Shown here one piece after another: positions 1-12,184 of a stretch of DNA of 64,000 bases. The stretch is from Daucus carota subsp. sativus (Eukaryota; Streptophyta; Magnoliopsida; Apiales; Apiaceae), in contig NC_030384.2 in assembly GCF_001625215.2 (NCBI RefSeq), positions 31,298,527 through 31,362,526 on the forward strand, given 5' to 3'. Within the stretch, counting starts at the first letter, position 1, and each line of letters begins with the position of its first letter. The notes under the pieces were generated by a model. The model was not told the origin of the DNA, did no database searches, and was given only the letters and a program-made list of their open reading frames with translations. The translations under genes and the position numbers were made by a program.

Positions 1-1443
1 AAAGAATGGGGCAAAAAGAAATCGTCGCCCGACGCCGATTTGCCAGACATTGATTTCTCTCAACAAACTGATTTTACAAAGATGCAAACGGAAATGATGA
101 AGTACCAAACCGGCCCGGCTTTTGGCTTTGTTAAGCTCCGGCTAGGTCAGCGGAGAAAACCGGTATGTATGTGGCCCCCCCTCCCTCTTGTGTGATTGTT
201 TCCATATTTATGTCGTGTACAATTACTGATAGTTGTTTAGGAATGTTGATGCGTTTTTAGAAGTTTGTTGGGGAAAAGGGTGTTTACTCTGAGTTTCGAG
301 TTCGTATTCATAAACTTGTCAATTCCGTATGATCATTAAAATTTAATAGTAGTGAATATAAGTATAAAACTTAATTATCATATTAATCTACTCTTGTCAA
401 ATTAAACTGTTCAATTGGGGTCCGATAAATAGTAGGCATTGCAACCCCAGGTAAACCTGTGACCGTGTTTCATCAACGAGAGATCCTTGTGGCAATGCAA
501 GTATTGATTATGCTAAACTGCAAAAAAGTGTAAAATTTATAGCGCCGTGTGAGTAGTTATGCCTACCTCGTCTGATGATAAGTTTATCGCTTTTTTAATT
601 TTTATTTTTTTTTGAACCCAAATTTCTACATATTTAATGGTAAATTGGTAATCATATTTTTTGACAATAACAGAATTTGTACAGACTTCACAGGGGTTTC
701 TAAATGTATGAGATCTGGATAATATAGGATCAAAGTATTTTACAATAATTGCGTTCAACATTTTTACAATTACAAGTGGAAACCTGATTTATTGTATCTC
801 TATTGCGACTTTTCTTTTTGGGGAACCGTTATAAGTTAAAGATGTAAATAATTTGTTGCAGACCGTACTTGACACACATATAGTAGATGAATTGATGCTT
901 GCACACTAGTAGTAGTAGGTGCACGTAAATTGTTTTTGTCGTTACTGATTGTGGTTGTGTATCCGGCTTTCAAAAGTAAAGGAATGTTGTAGTTGATCTA
1001 ACCTTGTACTATGTCTGAAGGATATGGTATCTGAGATTGCATTGAAGTGGACCAAACTTTCAAAAACTGGGACTCTTGATGTAAAGTTTATGGGAGTTGA
1101 TTTGAGCACAATTATGTTCACATTGGAGAAAGGTCAAGACTCTTTTGAGGTAAGGTTTACTTATTTGAGTACACATTTTTGCATGAAGCTAGTGCCCTCA
1201 TGCATAACTGGTACAACTGAACAAGTGCTGTAGTGACACAATTTTTTTATTTTACTTACCCAGTTGAAAGATTTCATATTGAACCAACCGGATGCATATG
1301 AGGTTAAGATAGGAGACCAGATTTTTCGAAGACCTGGTGATGCTCCGTTTGATGTTGAATTTCAAAAACATCATGGGGACGAAGACAAGGTAGACTATAC
1401 CAGATCGGCCAAGAATGACGAACAGCAGACAGATGAGTTATAG
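1..1443 (+). CDS. MESD-type ER chaperone homologue, 3' part of gene
   Basis: Partial gene whose 5' end lies outside the window. The visible coding exons are 1-162, 1021-1149 and 1264-1443 (stop TAG 1441-1443). All junctions are phase 0, with donors GTATGT and GTAAGG and acceptors ending AG. The joined 156 residues resemble the MESD (mesoderm development) fold: an acidic segment with DLPDIDFSQ, then KMQTEMMKYQTGPAFGFVKL, KWTKLSKTGTLDVKFMGVD, a TIMFTLEKGQDSFELKDFIL strand-helix stretch, and KIGDQIFRRPG. Animal MESD is an ER chaperone for LDL-receptor-family beta-propellers; the client of the plant homologue is unknown to me. The protein ends in TDEL, which resembles an ER-retrieval tetrapeptide (animal MESD ends REDL), so ER lumen residence is inferred. 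The family call rests on motif resemblance. Confidence 0.72.
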
Positions 1444-2351
1444 TTGCCTAATAATAGTTATACCCCTAAGCAGACCATCTTATATCAGGAAAAGCAAGGG
1501 ATGTTGATTTGGCAATGTGCAGACTAGTTTAGTGGTTTACTCAGCCGCAGCACCGTCTTTGCTGTCTAATTGATAGTACTTTCCGTTATCTTCAAATAAT
1601 GACTAACGAGCACCTATTTATATTAATAGATGATTTTCTATCTCACATAAATGCATCTGAGGTAACTATTTGAGTACCGTGGAAATTGTTGGATTACTCC
1701 ATATATGCACTTAGCATGTCTATATACACCAACATACTCTTTTTAGTTATATATTGGAAATGTCATAGTGAGAAGCTGCTTACTTTAACTTCTCTCTTAA
1801 GCTGGGTTGTCCGTCACAAGAATTTACATTTTAGTACTATTAAAATCTATAAGTGGGCTAATAGATAGTATTGTGTAGTCATTGAAGCAAAAGGTGTTTG
1901 GTAAATCTCAAGGTGAAATTTGTTTGTCAAAAGTATCTTTACAGAATAAACTCTTTTTAAACTGTGCAGTAATTTCTTGATGTAGTTCGGTTTGTGTTGT
2001 GCTGCAATTAAGCTTCTAATGGGCAGCATCAAAGAAGCTCTTTATTAGCATTTTGGTGATAATAAATATGATGAAAATAAGTTAATCTGATTTTGATGTC
2101 TGTGTTGGTTATATCATAGTCTGCTGAACTATGATTTGCTCGGACTTTTTGATTATTTTTGTTCTATTATAACTATGCTTCATCAGGCCTCAACTAAACC
2201 CCCTTTAGTAGCATTGCGTCATTACTGTTTCATTCTTGCAGACAGGATTGCTCAGGTTATTCTCATTGATGGTCTAGGATTTTTTTGCTTTAGAAAGTAT
2301 GAAGGGTTGCTAATAACTTTGTTAGATAAGTACTGATATGAAAACGAAGAT
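1444..2351. other. Intergenic stretch after the MESD-like gene
   Basis: About 0.9 kb without a recognisable gene. The first few hundred bases are probably the 3' UTR of the MESD-like gene. The last part would have been the 5' leader of the telomere-binding-protein copy that follows. No transposon ends were recognised. Confidence 0.5.
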
Positions 2352-3420
2352 ATGTTGCAGAAGAGGTTAAACATTTTATTTAATGGTCATGAGGTGCCTC
2401 CAGTTCCCCGAGCCGCCAGATCACCCAGGGTAAGTGTCTCTAGCTTTTCGGGATGGCTCATCTTATTTAACTTTTCCTTTCAAATCTTAAAATTTTTCAT
2501 TTTTTATACTTGTCCCTTGTTTTCGAGGAGGTTACCTTGTAGAAAGAAAATTGGTGACTATCAAATGTGTGCGTTCGACTTGTTGGCAACAGTTGCTGGC
2601 AAATTGCTAGAGGGAGAAAGTACTCCTAGCGCGACTGAGTTATTAACTGGAGAAGATGAAAGTGCGCTTGTAAAATTTTTTCTCAAGACGGAAAAAGTGG
2701 CTGAAGAGAACCCTGAGCAAGTAAACCTGTCTCATAAAGAAGGCCGTGGCAGAATATTGTTTGTTTCTGATACTAATCCACAAGCACCTGAGGAAACGCA
2801 TGATATTAAGGAAGTGTCAAATGTGCAGAATGATGCTTCTTCAGCATTTGCATCTGCCGTAACTACTTGTGATGGCCCAGAGATGCTTGGCTCTGCTTCA
2901 AAGTTGGTCAATGATGAAGGCAGGATTGAATATGGGAACCTTTCTAAAGTAAAGGTTGGTCAATATCATAGTGCAACCTCTCTTTATAGTTTAGATGTTG
3001 AAAGTAAGAACTGTATGAAAATAGAACCACAAATGATTGGGAAAGATCCCAGTAGTGCTGGGGATGTTACATGTTATAAGATTTGATTGTCCAGAATTTG
3101 AAACCTCCTGTACAAGATAAATCTGACAATATTGACAAGCCGGCAGTCAAGCCTTCTGTTCTGCATAGAAGTTCACAGAAAGCTCTGTTCAAGGATCAAA
3201 CTTCATGTGGTTTCTTCCCTGGGTGTAGAAATAATGTAAATTTAGTAGTTAGAGAACTCTTCTTGGTGCACTCCACCTAGAAAACTAAACAAGTCTTCTG
3301 GCCTCCAGCTCGAAATGGTGACAGAAGAATAAAAAGGTTACTAGCTTCCAGATATTGGAAAGCAACTCCAATTCTAAAAATGCTATACGATAGCGTTTAT
3401 CTCTTATTTTGGCGGAAAGC
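2352..3420 (+). pseudogene. Telomere repeat-binding protein (TRP/TRFL family), N-terminal remnant
   Basis: The N-terminal part of a plant TRP/TBP1-type telomeric-DNA-binding protein. Exon 1 (2352-2429) gives the family start, MLQKRLN then NGHEVPPVPRAARSPR. After a GTAAGT donor, exon 2 starts near 2547 and continues with FDLLATVAGKLLEGE, the conserved second block. The frame then breaks repeatedly. There is a TGA at about 3083 with matching sequence continuing in another frame, and further shifts near 3258 and 3280, before the conserved block GDRRIKRLLASRYWK at about 3320-3365. The sequence stops at the poly-T of a minus-strand LINE at 3421. The ubiquitin-like and C-terminal Myb/telobox domains that bind telomere repeats are absent. 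This is a dead, truncated copy. The family assignment is from recalled motifs and is fairly firm. Confidence 0.75.
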
Positions 3421-5585
3421 TTTTTTTTTTTTTTTTTTGAACTCAAGAACTTTCATTAAAACGAGCGAGAATCATACAAAATCGTCTCCAACACAATATG
3501 CAGAGGGGACTCATAAACATTGTAGCTATTGAGCGAACAAGGTAATCTAGCCATTAAATGAGCTGCCTTGTTTGCTGGCTTTCGAACATGAGCTATTCTA
3601 ATATCCCTGCCAAACCAAACTAATCTGCATGCCTCCAGAATATTACCTACCTCCAGTTGATATGTTTTGTGTCGCTGCAGAGCATTTACCACCATCAGAG
3701 AGTCTGTTTCTATCGTGACTGGTTGATTTGGGAGCTCAGACACCCATGATAATGCCTCCAACATTCCTATTGCTTCAGCCTCGAAAACTGTCACTGTACC
3801 ACTCCTCCGGATTGTTTTTCCTTTCAGGAACAATCCATTATGATCTCGCACCACTATGCCAATGGTGTAAAAGTTTTTCCCTGGAAATACCGATGCGTTG
3901 ACATTTATTTTTAGTGCTCCCTCCTCTGGGTGTTGCCACTTCTCGTTCCTTTCTGTGTTGCTGCTACTAGTAAGCCTCTGCGCCGATCCTTTACATTTTT
4001 TCACAGCTTCTTTCCACTCGCTTATGTGCTTCAGGCTCCATTCAACAGCTAGCATCGGAGTCACCATTTTGCCTTCCCACACCTTCTTGTTCCTAACAAA
4101 CCAGATTCCCCATAGAATAGCTGCGATCTTGGTGATGTTTTCACGCGTCTCTACTTCAAGCTTGTGGATTAACCAATCTGATGCAGACTCTACTTCCATT
4201 CTATCAAAGTGCACCCCTGCTTCATGCCAGCAGTTAGTCGCAAAAATGCAGCCAAAAAACATGTGCCACATGTGTTCCACATCCCTGTCGCATAAAGAGC
4301 ATGTAATAGGGACTAGGACCCTTCTGTTTCTAAGGAGGTACCTAACCGGAATGGTATTTTTACAAAACCGCCATAAGAAAACCTTAATTTTATGCGGTAA
4401 GCTCAGCCTCCATAAACGTTTCCATCCATTCTTCTGAGCCACTGGAGTAGGTTGTGTACGCGAAGCTTGCCAGAAATGATAGCCACTTTTTACTGAGTAC
4501 ATGCCATCCTTCGAAATAGTCCAAGCCATTCTATCAGAGTGTTGATTTTGTGGAATTCTAGTATTCAGAATAGCAGTAGTATCAGCACTAGTGAAAGCTA
4601 GTTGAACCCGTTCCTCGTCCCACTCTTTAGTATTAGGACGGAAGTAGTAACTAACTTTTTCAGTTCTGGTACTGTTCTGATCTCGGTTATCAACACAAAA
4701 ATCATGCTTTTCTCGTAGCCAAGGGTCTGTATGCGCATAAATAGTTTCCCCATCGCCAAGTATCCACCTGAAACCTTTTTGCAGCATCTCTTTAGCCTCC
4801 CAAATACCCGACCAAATGTAGCTCGATCCCCCCCTATCTGGCCTTGAAAACTCTGGCTACTAATGACTGAGGGTTCTTAATAAAGTTCCAAACATGTTTT
4901 CCAAGTAATGCTAGATTAAAACCATACAGGTTCCTAAAGCCAAGCCCACCTTCGCTTTTAGCAACACTCATCTTATCCCAGGCCATCCATCTAATTCCCT
5001 TAGTATGATCCCCTTTCGAGCTCCACCAATACCCATTCATTAGCCTCTCGATTTCCTGGCACAGAGTCGTAGGAATTTTAAAGCAGGACATACAATACGA
5101 GGGAATTGTCTGCGCAACATTCCTAATAAGCACAACCTTCCCTGCTCTTGATATAGTTTTATTACTCCACCCCTGAAGTTTCTTTGCCACTCTGTCTTTG
5201 AGAAAGTTAAAGACTGCTTTTTTTGATCTCCCTATCAGAGAGGGGAGTCCTAAATATCTTCCGTCACCCAAGTCATTGTAAACTCCAAGTATCTCCTCTA
5301 GCTCCTCTTGTTTATCTCGACGAACATTAGAACTGAAGAAGACCCCTGATTTCTGAAAATTCACCGCTTGCCCACTTAGCATCTCATACTCATTTAACAG
5401 AAATTTCACCTTCATTGCTTCCTCTCTCGTGGTTTGGAAGAACAAAAAATCTGTCGTCCGCGAACAATAAATGAGTAATTGCCGGAGCATTGGGACTGAT
5501 TTTGCTTCCATGAATTATATTCTCATTCGCAGCCTCTGTAAGAGTATTTGATAGGCCTTCAACACAGATTAATAATACTTCAAGC
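3421..5585 (-). mobile_element. 5'-truncated LINE (non-LTR retrotransposon), ORF2 3' half
   Basis: Minus-strand LINE remnant. Its poly-A tail is the T run at 3421-3438, directly after the broken TRP sequence. Reading right to left, it retains the end of the reverse transcriptase with the active-site motif LLFADD (about 5450-5470), then a fragment of about 225 residues (5511-4834) covering the RT C-terminal region (QAVNFQKSG, RYLGLPSLIG, GKHVWNFIKNPQSL). A stop and frame change near 4830 precede a 443-residue stretch (4787-3456). That stretch has a zf-RVT segment (LWRLSLPHKIKVFLWRFCKN, CSLCDRDVEHMWHMFFGC) and a C-terminal RNase H domain (FEAEAIGMLEAL, ETDSLMVVNAL, HVRKPANKAAHLMA). The first RNase H aspartate position reads INVNAS, so the acid is lost. 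The endonuclease and most of the RT are missing. I found no target-site duplication. Confidence 0.88.
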
Positions 5586-6200
5586 TCATGTGATATTATT
5601 CTAAAAAATCTAAAAAATCCTTCAAAATTCTAAAAAATCCAACATTAGATCATTAACATTACTTTATATAATTTTTAAGTTCAAGCTCATGTGAATAACC
5701 TGGTACTACATGATTTAGCGTTTTAGAATTGGTGAAAATCATTTTTTTCAAAATATGATATTCATCATAAGGCCTTTTTTTTATATAATTTGAGGTTAGA
5801 GTAAAGGTTTTGAAGGCACATTTAAAGCAGATATATTAAATTATATATTCTTTTGTCAGAAAAAAATACATATTCTTCAAAATTGAAATATATATTATGA
5901 TAATCTCAATTTTAATTTTTTATGTGCTGCAATATTTTCAACATTTAACAATATGGATATTTTATTCTACAATTTAATCAACACGTATAAAAATTATTTT
6001 CATAAATCAAAATATACTATATTCTATATCTATAATATAGTTAATAAGCAAACAATAATTCTAATAATTATTAAATCTGAAGTATATTAATAATAATTGA
6101 TAATAAATTATAATTACTTATAAATGATTATATATATACACACATATTAATAATCGAAAATATTATTTAAACAAATTACAAAATTACTACCTAACTCTAC
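5586..6200. other. AT-rich intergenic DNA upstream of SEC61 gamma
   Basis: Strongly AT-rich with no gene. A short direct repeat, TTCAAGCTCATGTGA, occurs near 5579 and again near 5680. The first copy abuts the truncated LINE end, so the pair could be insertion-related, but I cannot show that. The right end holds the SEC61 gamma promoter. Confidence 0.45.
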
Positions 6201-6208
6201 TATAAATA
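6201..6208 (+). promoter_or_regulatory. TATA box of the SEC61 gamma gene
   Basis: TATAAATA, 78 bp before the start codon at 6286, in a good position for transcription starting near 6235. Confidence 0.6.
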
Positions 6209-6285
6209 TATGCGAAACAGTCAGTCAAGGCGTCGTCTCCTTGCCATCATAAATCCAGATCTGAAGTCTCTGTATTCTGAAGAAA

Positions 6286-6605
6286 ATGGACGCAATTGAT
6301 TCAGTTTTTGATCCATTGAGAGAATTCTCCAAGGATAGCTATCGTCTTGTCAAGCGTTGCCACAAGCCTGATCGCAAAGGTCTCCTCTCTCTCTCCCCCC
6401 CCCCCCCCCCCCCCTACATACATATCCTATCTATCTATATATGTTGAATTGAATTTGCTGGGGTTTCCGATCTGTGTTATTTTTCACAGAATTCACAAAG
6501 GTCGCGTTCCGTACGGCCATCGGATTTGTAGTGATGGGATTCGTTGGATTCTTCGTCAAGCTTATCTTCATCCCTATTAACAACATCATCGTCGGCGCCA
6601 CTTGA
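6286..6605 (+). CDS. SEC61G: Protein transport protein Sec61 subunit gamma
   Basis: Encodes the 69-residue gamma (SecE-like) subunit of the Sec61 translocon of the ER membrane, which clamps the alpha channel during co-translational protein import. Coding exons are 6286-6379 and 6490-6605, with a split codon (phase 1), donor GTCTCC and acceptor TTTTCACAG. The protein starts [14 protein letters not shown], has the conserved cytosolic [13 protein letters not shown], and has one tail-anchor membrane segment, [20 protein letters not shown], at about residues 41-60. Its length and sequence match plant Sec61 gamma almost exactly. A second intron in the 3' UTR is likely (about 6611-7130, GTCTTTC to TTTGCAG). 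The first intron starts with a CT run and then about 19 Cs, directly after the donor. Confidence 0.95.
6383..6413 (+). repeat. (CT)n followed by poly-C tract in SEC61 gamma intron 1
   Basis: A short CT dinucleotide run continuing into an uninterrupted C homopolymer of about 19, only a few bases after the 5' splice site. The homopolymer length may be inexact in the assembly. Confidence 0.85.
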
Positions 6606-7299
6606 TTCAGGTCTTTCTTTACCCTTTAATTGATTGTCTTAATTTCGATGCAAGTTTTTTAATTCCATTTATTATTTTATTTTAGATTGATTTATGGATT
6701 GATGTGTTCACTTTTCAGTTGATTTAGTGAATTGTGTGTTAAAATCTTGTGTTTGTGTGTAATTACAGAGGCTCAATCTAGTGAGTTGTGAATCTTGGTC
6801 ATGACTTGAGAGTTTGAATGTTTCCGAGTCTTTCGTAATTTGACAATTTGTTGTATAAATGTAATGCTAGGTAGTTGTGGTTTGGGAGAAATCTTTCTCC
6901 AGACTAATTGAATTGATCATGGTTATATATATATATCTGGTTGAAGTGGTTATAGTTAAATTGTGAACAAAAGGACTCTAAAAATTTAATTTATATCGCT
7001 TCAATAATACTGATGGAAAAATACTATAAAGAATCCTGATTTGTTATGTTACCAAGGTAATTGAGGGATTGTAGTGTTTTGCTTTGTGGTTATTTGCTTT
7101 GAGGTAACTGACTTGGTTCGCTGTTTGCAGTGGATGCAACATCGTTGAAGACGGACAGCAGGGAAGACTGGACTACATGGTTTTTATTTTAGAAAAAGCA
7201 AGATACTATGTTACTGGCTAGGTTGAACTCTTTGTAGAACATTGTTCTTTTAGTCATGTAATGTTGAATTTGTTGAACACATCGGATCTCCCTTTTTTG

Positions 7300-8351
7300 G
7301 TGTTACTTGTGCTACAATCTGACGACCTCTTGAACTATTTAAATTATGTTGAGAAACTTGGTTGAGTGGTTGCCACAAATTATAAGACCTTGTCAAAGTT
7401 GAGTATGTGGCTTTCTTTTAAATATTTAAAAACATAATTTGGTCTTAGTTAATGTCGAATTGCTAAAAGCATGTTGCAATGGCAACCTTAAAAGCTGGCA
7501 TAGTTATATGTCTGATGAAAGAAGACCATCCTAGTGCCACTATATGTTTGCAGAGAGTAATCTGTGAAGTGAACCTTTTGTTGCTATTCTCTATGGATGA
7601 ACAATTTTATTGTGGCACTGCTTGTTTACCGGTGAATTGAATTGTTCCATTAAAACTCAATTCTTTTCGGAAACCATCTGCTGGCTCTGAGATACTCTGG
7701 ACTACTGATACACATAAATTATTTGGGTTTGCGATGGAGCTCAAGAGTGCCATGTGTTCAGTAATCCAATATGAAGTTGTTACAACTTCTACAGAGTCGG
7801 ATCTAGTTTGCATCATTATCGTAGCTAAGAAGGGATTCCTTTGTTCAAAGGGGAAGTCACTCTATCAGTAGTAATATATTTCTGTATACAGGGATTACAC
7901 CATATAAGCTCTTCTAATACATCTTATAAAACACAAGTGATCCTACTCAATATCAAAGTATCATAGTTGATATAGAATTGATGATGTACAAGGATGTCTC
8001 CGCAGTGATTTACCAGAAATCCTAGCAATCTCATTTCATCATTTGTGCTATATTCATATAGAGATGTCAAACAGCCTTAAAGCGGGATAGAGGAACATCA
8101 GTAAAAAAGAGGCTACTTTCCTTTATGTACTTGAAACAGAGCAAGGACACTTGATTATCAAATCATTTGTATTTGGAATGATGGAACAGGAGAATACATA
8201 TCAAATTATCAACAATGGGATTAGCATTAGCCTATCAGGTTCACAGCTTCAGTACTTCATAGAAGACAACTTTTACGAAACACAGCAAAATCGATTAAAA
8301 GCACGCTACAACCATTTTACGGATATGGTTTGCTTAGATTTGCATTATATA
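7300..8351. other. Intergenic DNA between SEC61 gamma and plastid bL27 gene
   Basis: A convergent intergenic region of about 1 kb containing the two 3' ends. Short open frames here have no recognisable domain. I see no transposon ends or RNA gene. Confidence 0.5.
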
Positions 8352-11063
8352 TCAGCAATTTGGTTCATCGATTGTAGTATCAGCTGCAGAAGCCAAAATT
8401 AACTGAGGTTCAGCAAGCCTGGCCTCCTTTCTAGCTTTTCGGCGCTCGCGCTGCACTCTGAAGGATTCTCTCTTCCTTGCTCTGTAGCTATTGGGGTTTT
8501 CTGGTACCACAACACGGGGATAAACGCTAATCTGGACAATAAGGAACAAAATCATTATTAGGGAACTGGCTAAATTGATACAAATAGAACTTAGGTTTCT
8601 ACAGGGGACCTGGTTGGTTGATCAATAACATAATTTTCCAAAAATCTACCTGTTTCCTGTCGGGCCCAAACTTTTCAAATTTCACCAATCCGTCTATTAG
8701 AGAGAAGATTGTGTGATCTTTGCCAAGCCCAACATTTTTCCCTGGATGAAACTGGTGGTACAACAGGAGAAGAAAAGCATGTTAGAAGGCTGTAATAAAT
8801 TGCATCTTGTGAAGTGTGTAGAAGCATTTCTGGCAAAAGAGTTTACATGATGCCAACAAGTGAGGTGCATAATATTTCAATCAAATTGCAGATGGAACAT
8901 CAGAGATACTCCCTCCGTCCCTTTTTAGTTGTCACATTTCTATTTTTGTTGGTCAAAGTGACTAATTTTGACTAAAGATTATAAGTCACTCTTTCATTAT
9001 TTTAAAAAACTGAAAATTACCCTGACAAAAAAAAAACTGAAAATTACATCTTAAAGTAGATTAAAAGTTATTTCCGATGACATATTTTTTCTATTTTATC
9101 AATTGATAAAATATTTATAAATGTCAGCCAAACTTTGATCAATTTGACCGGCACAAAACCAAATGTGACAACTAAAAACGGACGGAGGGAGTAGATAAAG
9201 TCTCGATGACAAAAATTTGCATAAAAGCTTCATTGTAGCTAAATCCCTACTATATTCACGAGGAGAGTTAAAATTTGCTGAATCATTCATGCAGGACAAG
9301 TACCGTTATATATATGTATATAGCGAATACACGCTTCGGAAATCTATCAAAGACTAATTTTACATGGAAAAAACCAGTGACAATAACTTTTGATATATAG
9401 GGGTTTAAAAGATTAGCCAAGTGAGTAAGAATTGTAGACATGCAACGCAAACTAGACCTGACAGTGTAGCAAGTTTAATGTTGTTTCAACACATAATGAT
9501 TGATTCTCAAGTCGGAAGAGATCATTAGGTTTTCAAATGGCATCATGAAAAAACATTACTTCATTATAGCCATAATGTTTCCTTTCTTTCTTGTTGCTAA
9601 ACATTTTCAATGCTACTGTCCCTTGATGAGGGGTTAACTTGTTATAACAGAGTCCATACATCTAGATGAATTCAGAGAGGAACAAAACACATGAATATGC
9701 ATCATGCACTTAGTATTCACAAATGATTAGCTTTAAGGAAGAGAAAAAATTCATATAGCTATAGGTTAAAATTCCGTGGTACTTGTTTACTCTTTCAGCA
9801 TCTTAATAGCAACCGATGACTTTGAGTCTAGACATGCAAACAGAGTGCAACCAAAACATCTAAAATTAATTATCTAGGATAATGCACCAAATGATACCCC
9901 ATCTGTATGCATGAATACCTATATTTTGGCTTCCTAGAGTACAGAGGAAAACCATATATAACCAGAAGCAGGAAATTAGTTTTGTAAGAGGAGTTCTGTG
10001 AACAATAAAGACAATGTTTGTGGCCAAGCCAAATGTACTAAAAGGAAATATATTTTTCAGTGGCTAATCAGCTATCATGTACATTTTTAGGACATCTTTT
10101 AAAATTTGTTTCATGAAATGCCTAGTAGGTTAGCATGTTTTTAACTAGTCTCCCATTTTCCCACTCATAAGTCTGAGCTCAATCCTTGTTTTTAATACTA
10201 TCCTACAATTTAATGCTTATGAGCAACATAAAATGAGAATGTCTTTTATGTTGCCTAAACTTACAATTGTGATTTCCTAACTTTAGCTAAATAACTCCAC
10301 GCCAACTGGTGATTTACAAAAATACCATAAACATGATTAACTTACAAACAATAATATATATTTAAGGCTTCTCTGCACATGGAATAAACAATCTGCATCT
10401 AAATTCCCTAACCAAAATCACTTTTAAAACCATGAACACTTGTACAAAACTAGTACAACACATCCCAAAAAGCCCAAAAATACTACTACCCCATCGTACG
10501 ATAGTCTAGTAAAGAGCAAGAAAAAAAGGGTTCTTTGCACTTGCTGCACAAGCTCAGCTTAACCACTTAAAGAAACACAACCAACTACAGTCTTTTCCGC
10601 CATCACAATTATCCATCATCAATATCCCAATTAGCTACAATACCATCTTATTTCACAATTCAAGTCACGAAATCCTCAAATATCAACACAAACAACCAAC
10701 ATTCTCATTTCACACCTCTAAATAACTAATTCCACAAACAATCAGAAAATACAACAATTATGAAAAGATTGACGGTACCTTAGTTCCGCGCTGACGAACA
10801 ATAATAGCACCGGGCTTGGCAACCTGATCGCCATAAATCTTAACCCCGAGCCTTCGGCCAGCGGAATCACGGCCATTTTTAGTACTTCCAGCTCCTTTCT
10901 TATGCGCAGACTCGATAACCAACGGAGGATTCATAGGAAACGAAATGGCAAGCTTTTGGCCCACATTAATTGATCCAAAATCGCCTTTGAAACAAACAGA
11001 AGAAGAGCTTGAAGACAATGATAAGCCTTTGAAAGCTCCGATGAGGCTTAAGCTCACGGCCAT
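8352..11063 (-). CDS. RPL27: Chloroplast 50S ribosomal protein L27 (bL27c), nuclear gene
   Basis: Nuclear gene for the plastid large-subunit ribosomal protein bL27, which lies near the peptidyl-transferase centre. Exons on the minus strand are 11063-10779, 8751-8650 and 8531-8352 (all phase 0), giving 188 residues. Residues 1 to about 52 are a Ser-rich transit peptide ([20 protein letters not shown]). The mature protein begins at [20 protein letters not shown], the diagnostic bL27 N terminus, followed by [20 protein letters not shown] and, in exon 2, [20 protein letters not shown]. Exon 3 adds the basic tail typical of the plastid form ([20 protein letters not shown]). Intron 1 is about 2 kb and carries a Stowaway MITE. 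A 5'-UTR intron is likely (11157 to 11068, GTAAGC to TTTGCAG, four bases before the ATG). A GATAAG I-box-like sequence lies at about 11214. Confidence 0.94.
8909..9191. mobile_element. Stowaway (Tc1/mariner) MITE in bL27c intron 1
   Basis: A 283-bp element with CTCCCTCCGTCC at the left end and the inverse GGACGGAGGGAG at the right end, flanked by TA on both sides (8907-8908, 9192-9193). No coding capacity. Confidence 0.9.
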
Positions 11064-11249
11064 TACTCTGCAAATCAAACAGATATATACAATTAGTATG
11101 AAGTATATATGTAAGTATTGTATGTATGTATAGTTTTGGTGGAGCTATCTTGCTTACACTGTGGAGAGATACAGGGAGGAGCAGGGGAGATGAAATGGAT
11201 GCTCCAACCTTATCTTGGTTTCATGTATTTATATGGATCGGACCGACCG

Positions 11250-11837
11250 CTGTTTTGGGCCGTTCAGCTTTATTGTTTAGGCCTGGTCAATTTTTTTTTT
11301 GTTAGATTTCTCGTTTCAAAGTGGTGTGGGCGTTTGACTAGACATATTTCTTAGAATAAAGATTTATTTTTGAAAAAAAATATATTGAATTTTACTTTTT
11401 ATAAAATAAATTAGTTTTATACAAATTTGTGAAATTGGTTTAGATAAATTTTTATAAACACAAGTTCAGATAAATTGGTTTGAGAGTGCTGTTAAAAATT
11501 GTTATACTGTTAGAAAAAATACTATTGCAGAAATCAGATAACTTTTTAATAATTTTTTTGCTATTTGCTTATTTTGAATTATAATATAAAAAAATAATAT
11601 TTTGGTGAGATTTAATTGTGAAATTTGTAACGCAAAAGTTGAAAAGCTAACTTTTTCCAAAAGCATGAGAGAACCTGATTTTTCTAAGAGCGGCTTTTCA
11701 ACTAAAAATTATTGTTCGGAAAAACTGATTTTAAATTTACCAAACAATTTTTCACATGCTTTTCAGAAAAAAATGTTGCTATCTGCAAAATCAATACGAA
11801 TCACTACCTTTGAAAGGTCTAACCGTGATCATAATAA
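11250..11837. other. AT-rich intergenic DNA
   Basis: About 0.6 kb between the bL27c promoter and the Helitron. A 110-codon open frame starting at 11602 has no recognisable domain and runs into the Helitron end, so it is not called as a gene. Confidence 0.5.
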
Positions 11838-11856
11838 TCAATATACTTATATAAAG

Positions 11857-12184
11857 GAGAAGCGAGGGGCGTGTAGGTGGCGGCTCTCAAATCACTTCGT
11901 TCTATTTTTCCAATTTTTCGGAATTTTTGGATGAAAAATATCAAAAATTAGAAATACCTTTTTTAGTTTCGGGTATATTAGAAGCAAGTTTCAGAATATG
12001 ATTTTGTTTCGGATTATTTATGGAATATAGTAGTTTGAAAGTTTTAATCTGATTTTGTTTCAAATTATTTAATTATGGGAAAGACTAGCACACAAGTCTC
12101 TCTGCAGCTATAAATACCCCTATGGATTGTAGAATTTTGGATCATCTAAACACAACCTCCTCTGTCTCAATACCACAACTCTAG
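11857..12184 (+). repeat. Helitron-internal direct repeat, copy 1
   Basis: Starts GAGAAGCGAGGGGCGTGTAG and ends near CTCAATACCACAACTC. It is closely similar to 12511-12829 and includes the element's 5'-proximal region. Confidence 0.85.

Noticed and set aside
3898-4437. 179-codon open frame on the plus strand
   Set aside because: Antisense to the LINE zf-RVT/RNase H region; composition and lack of domains fit a shadow frame.
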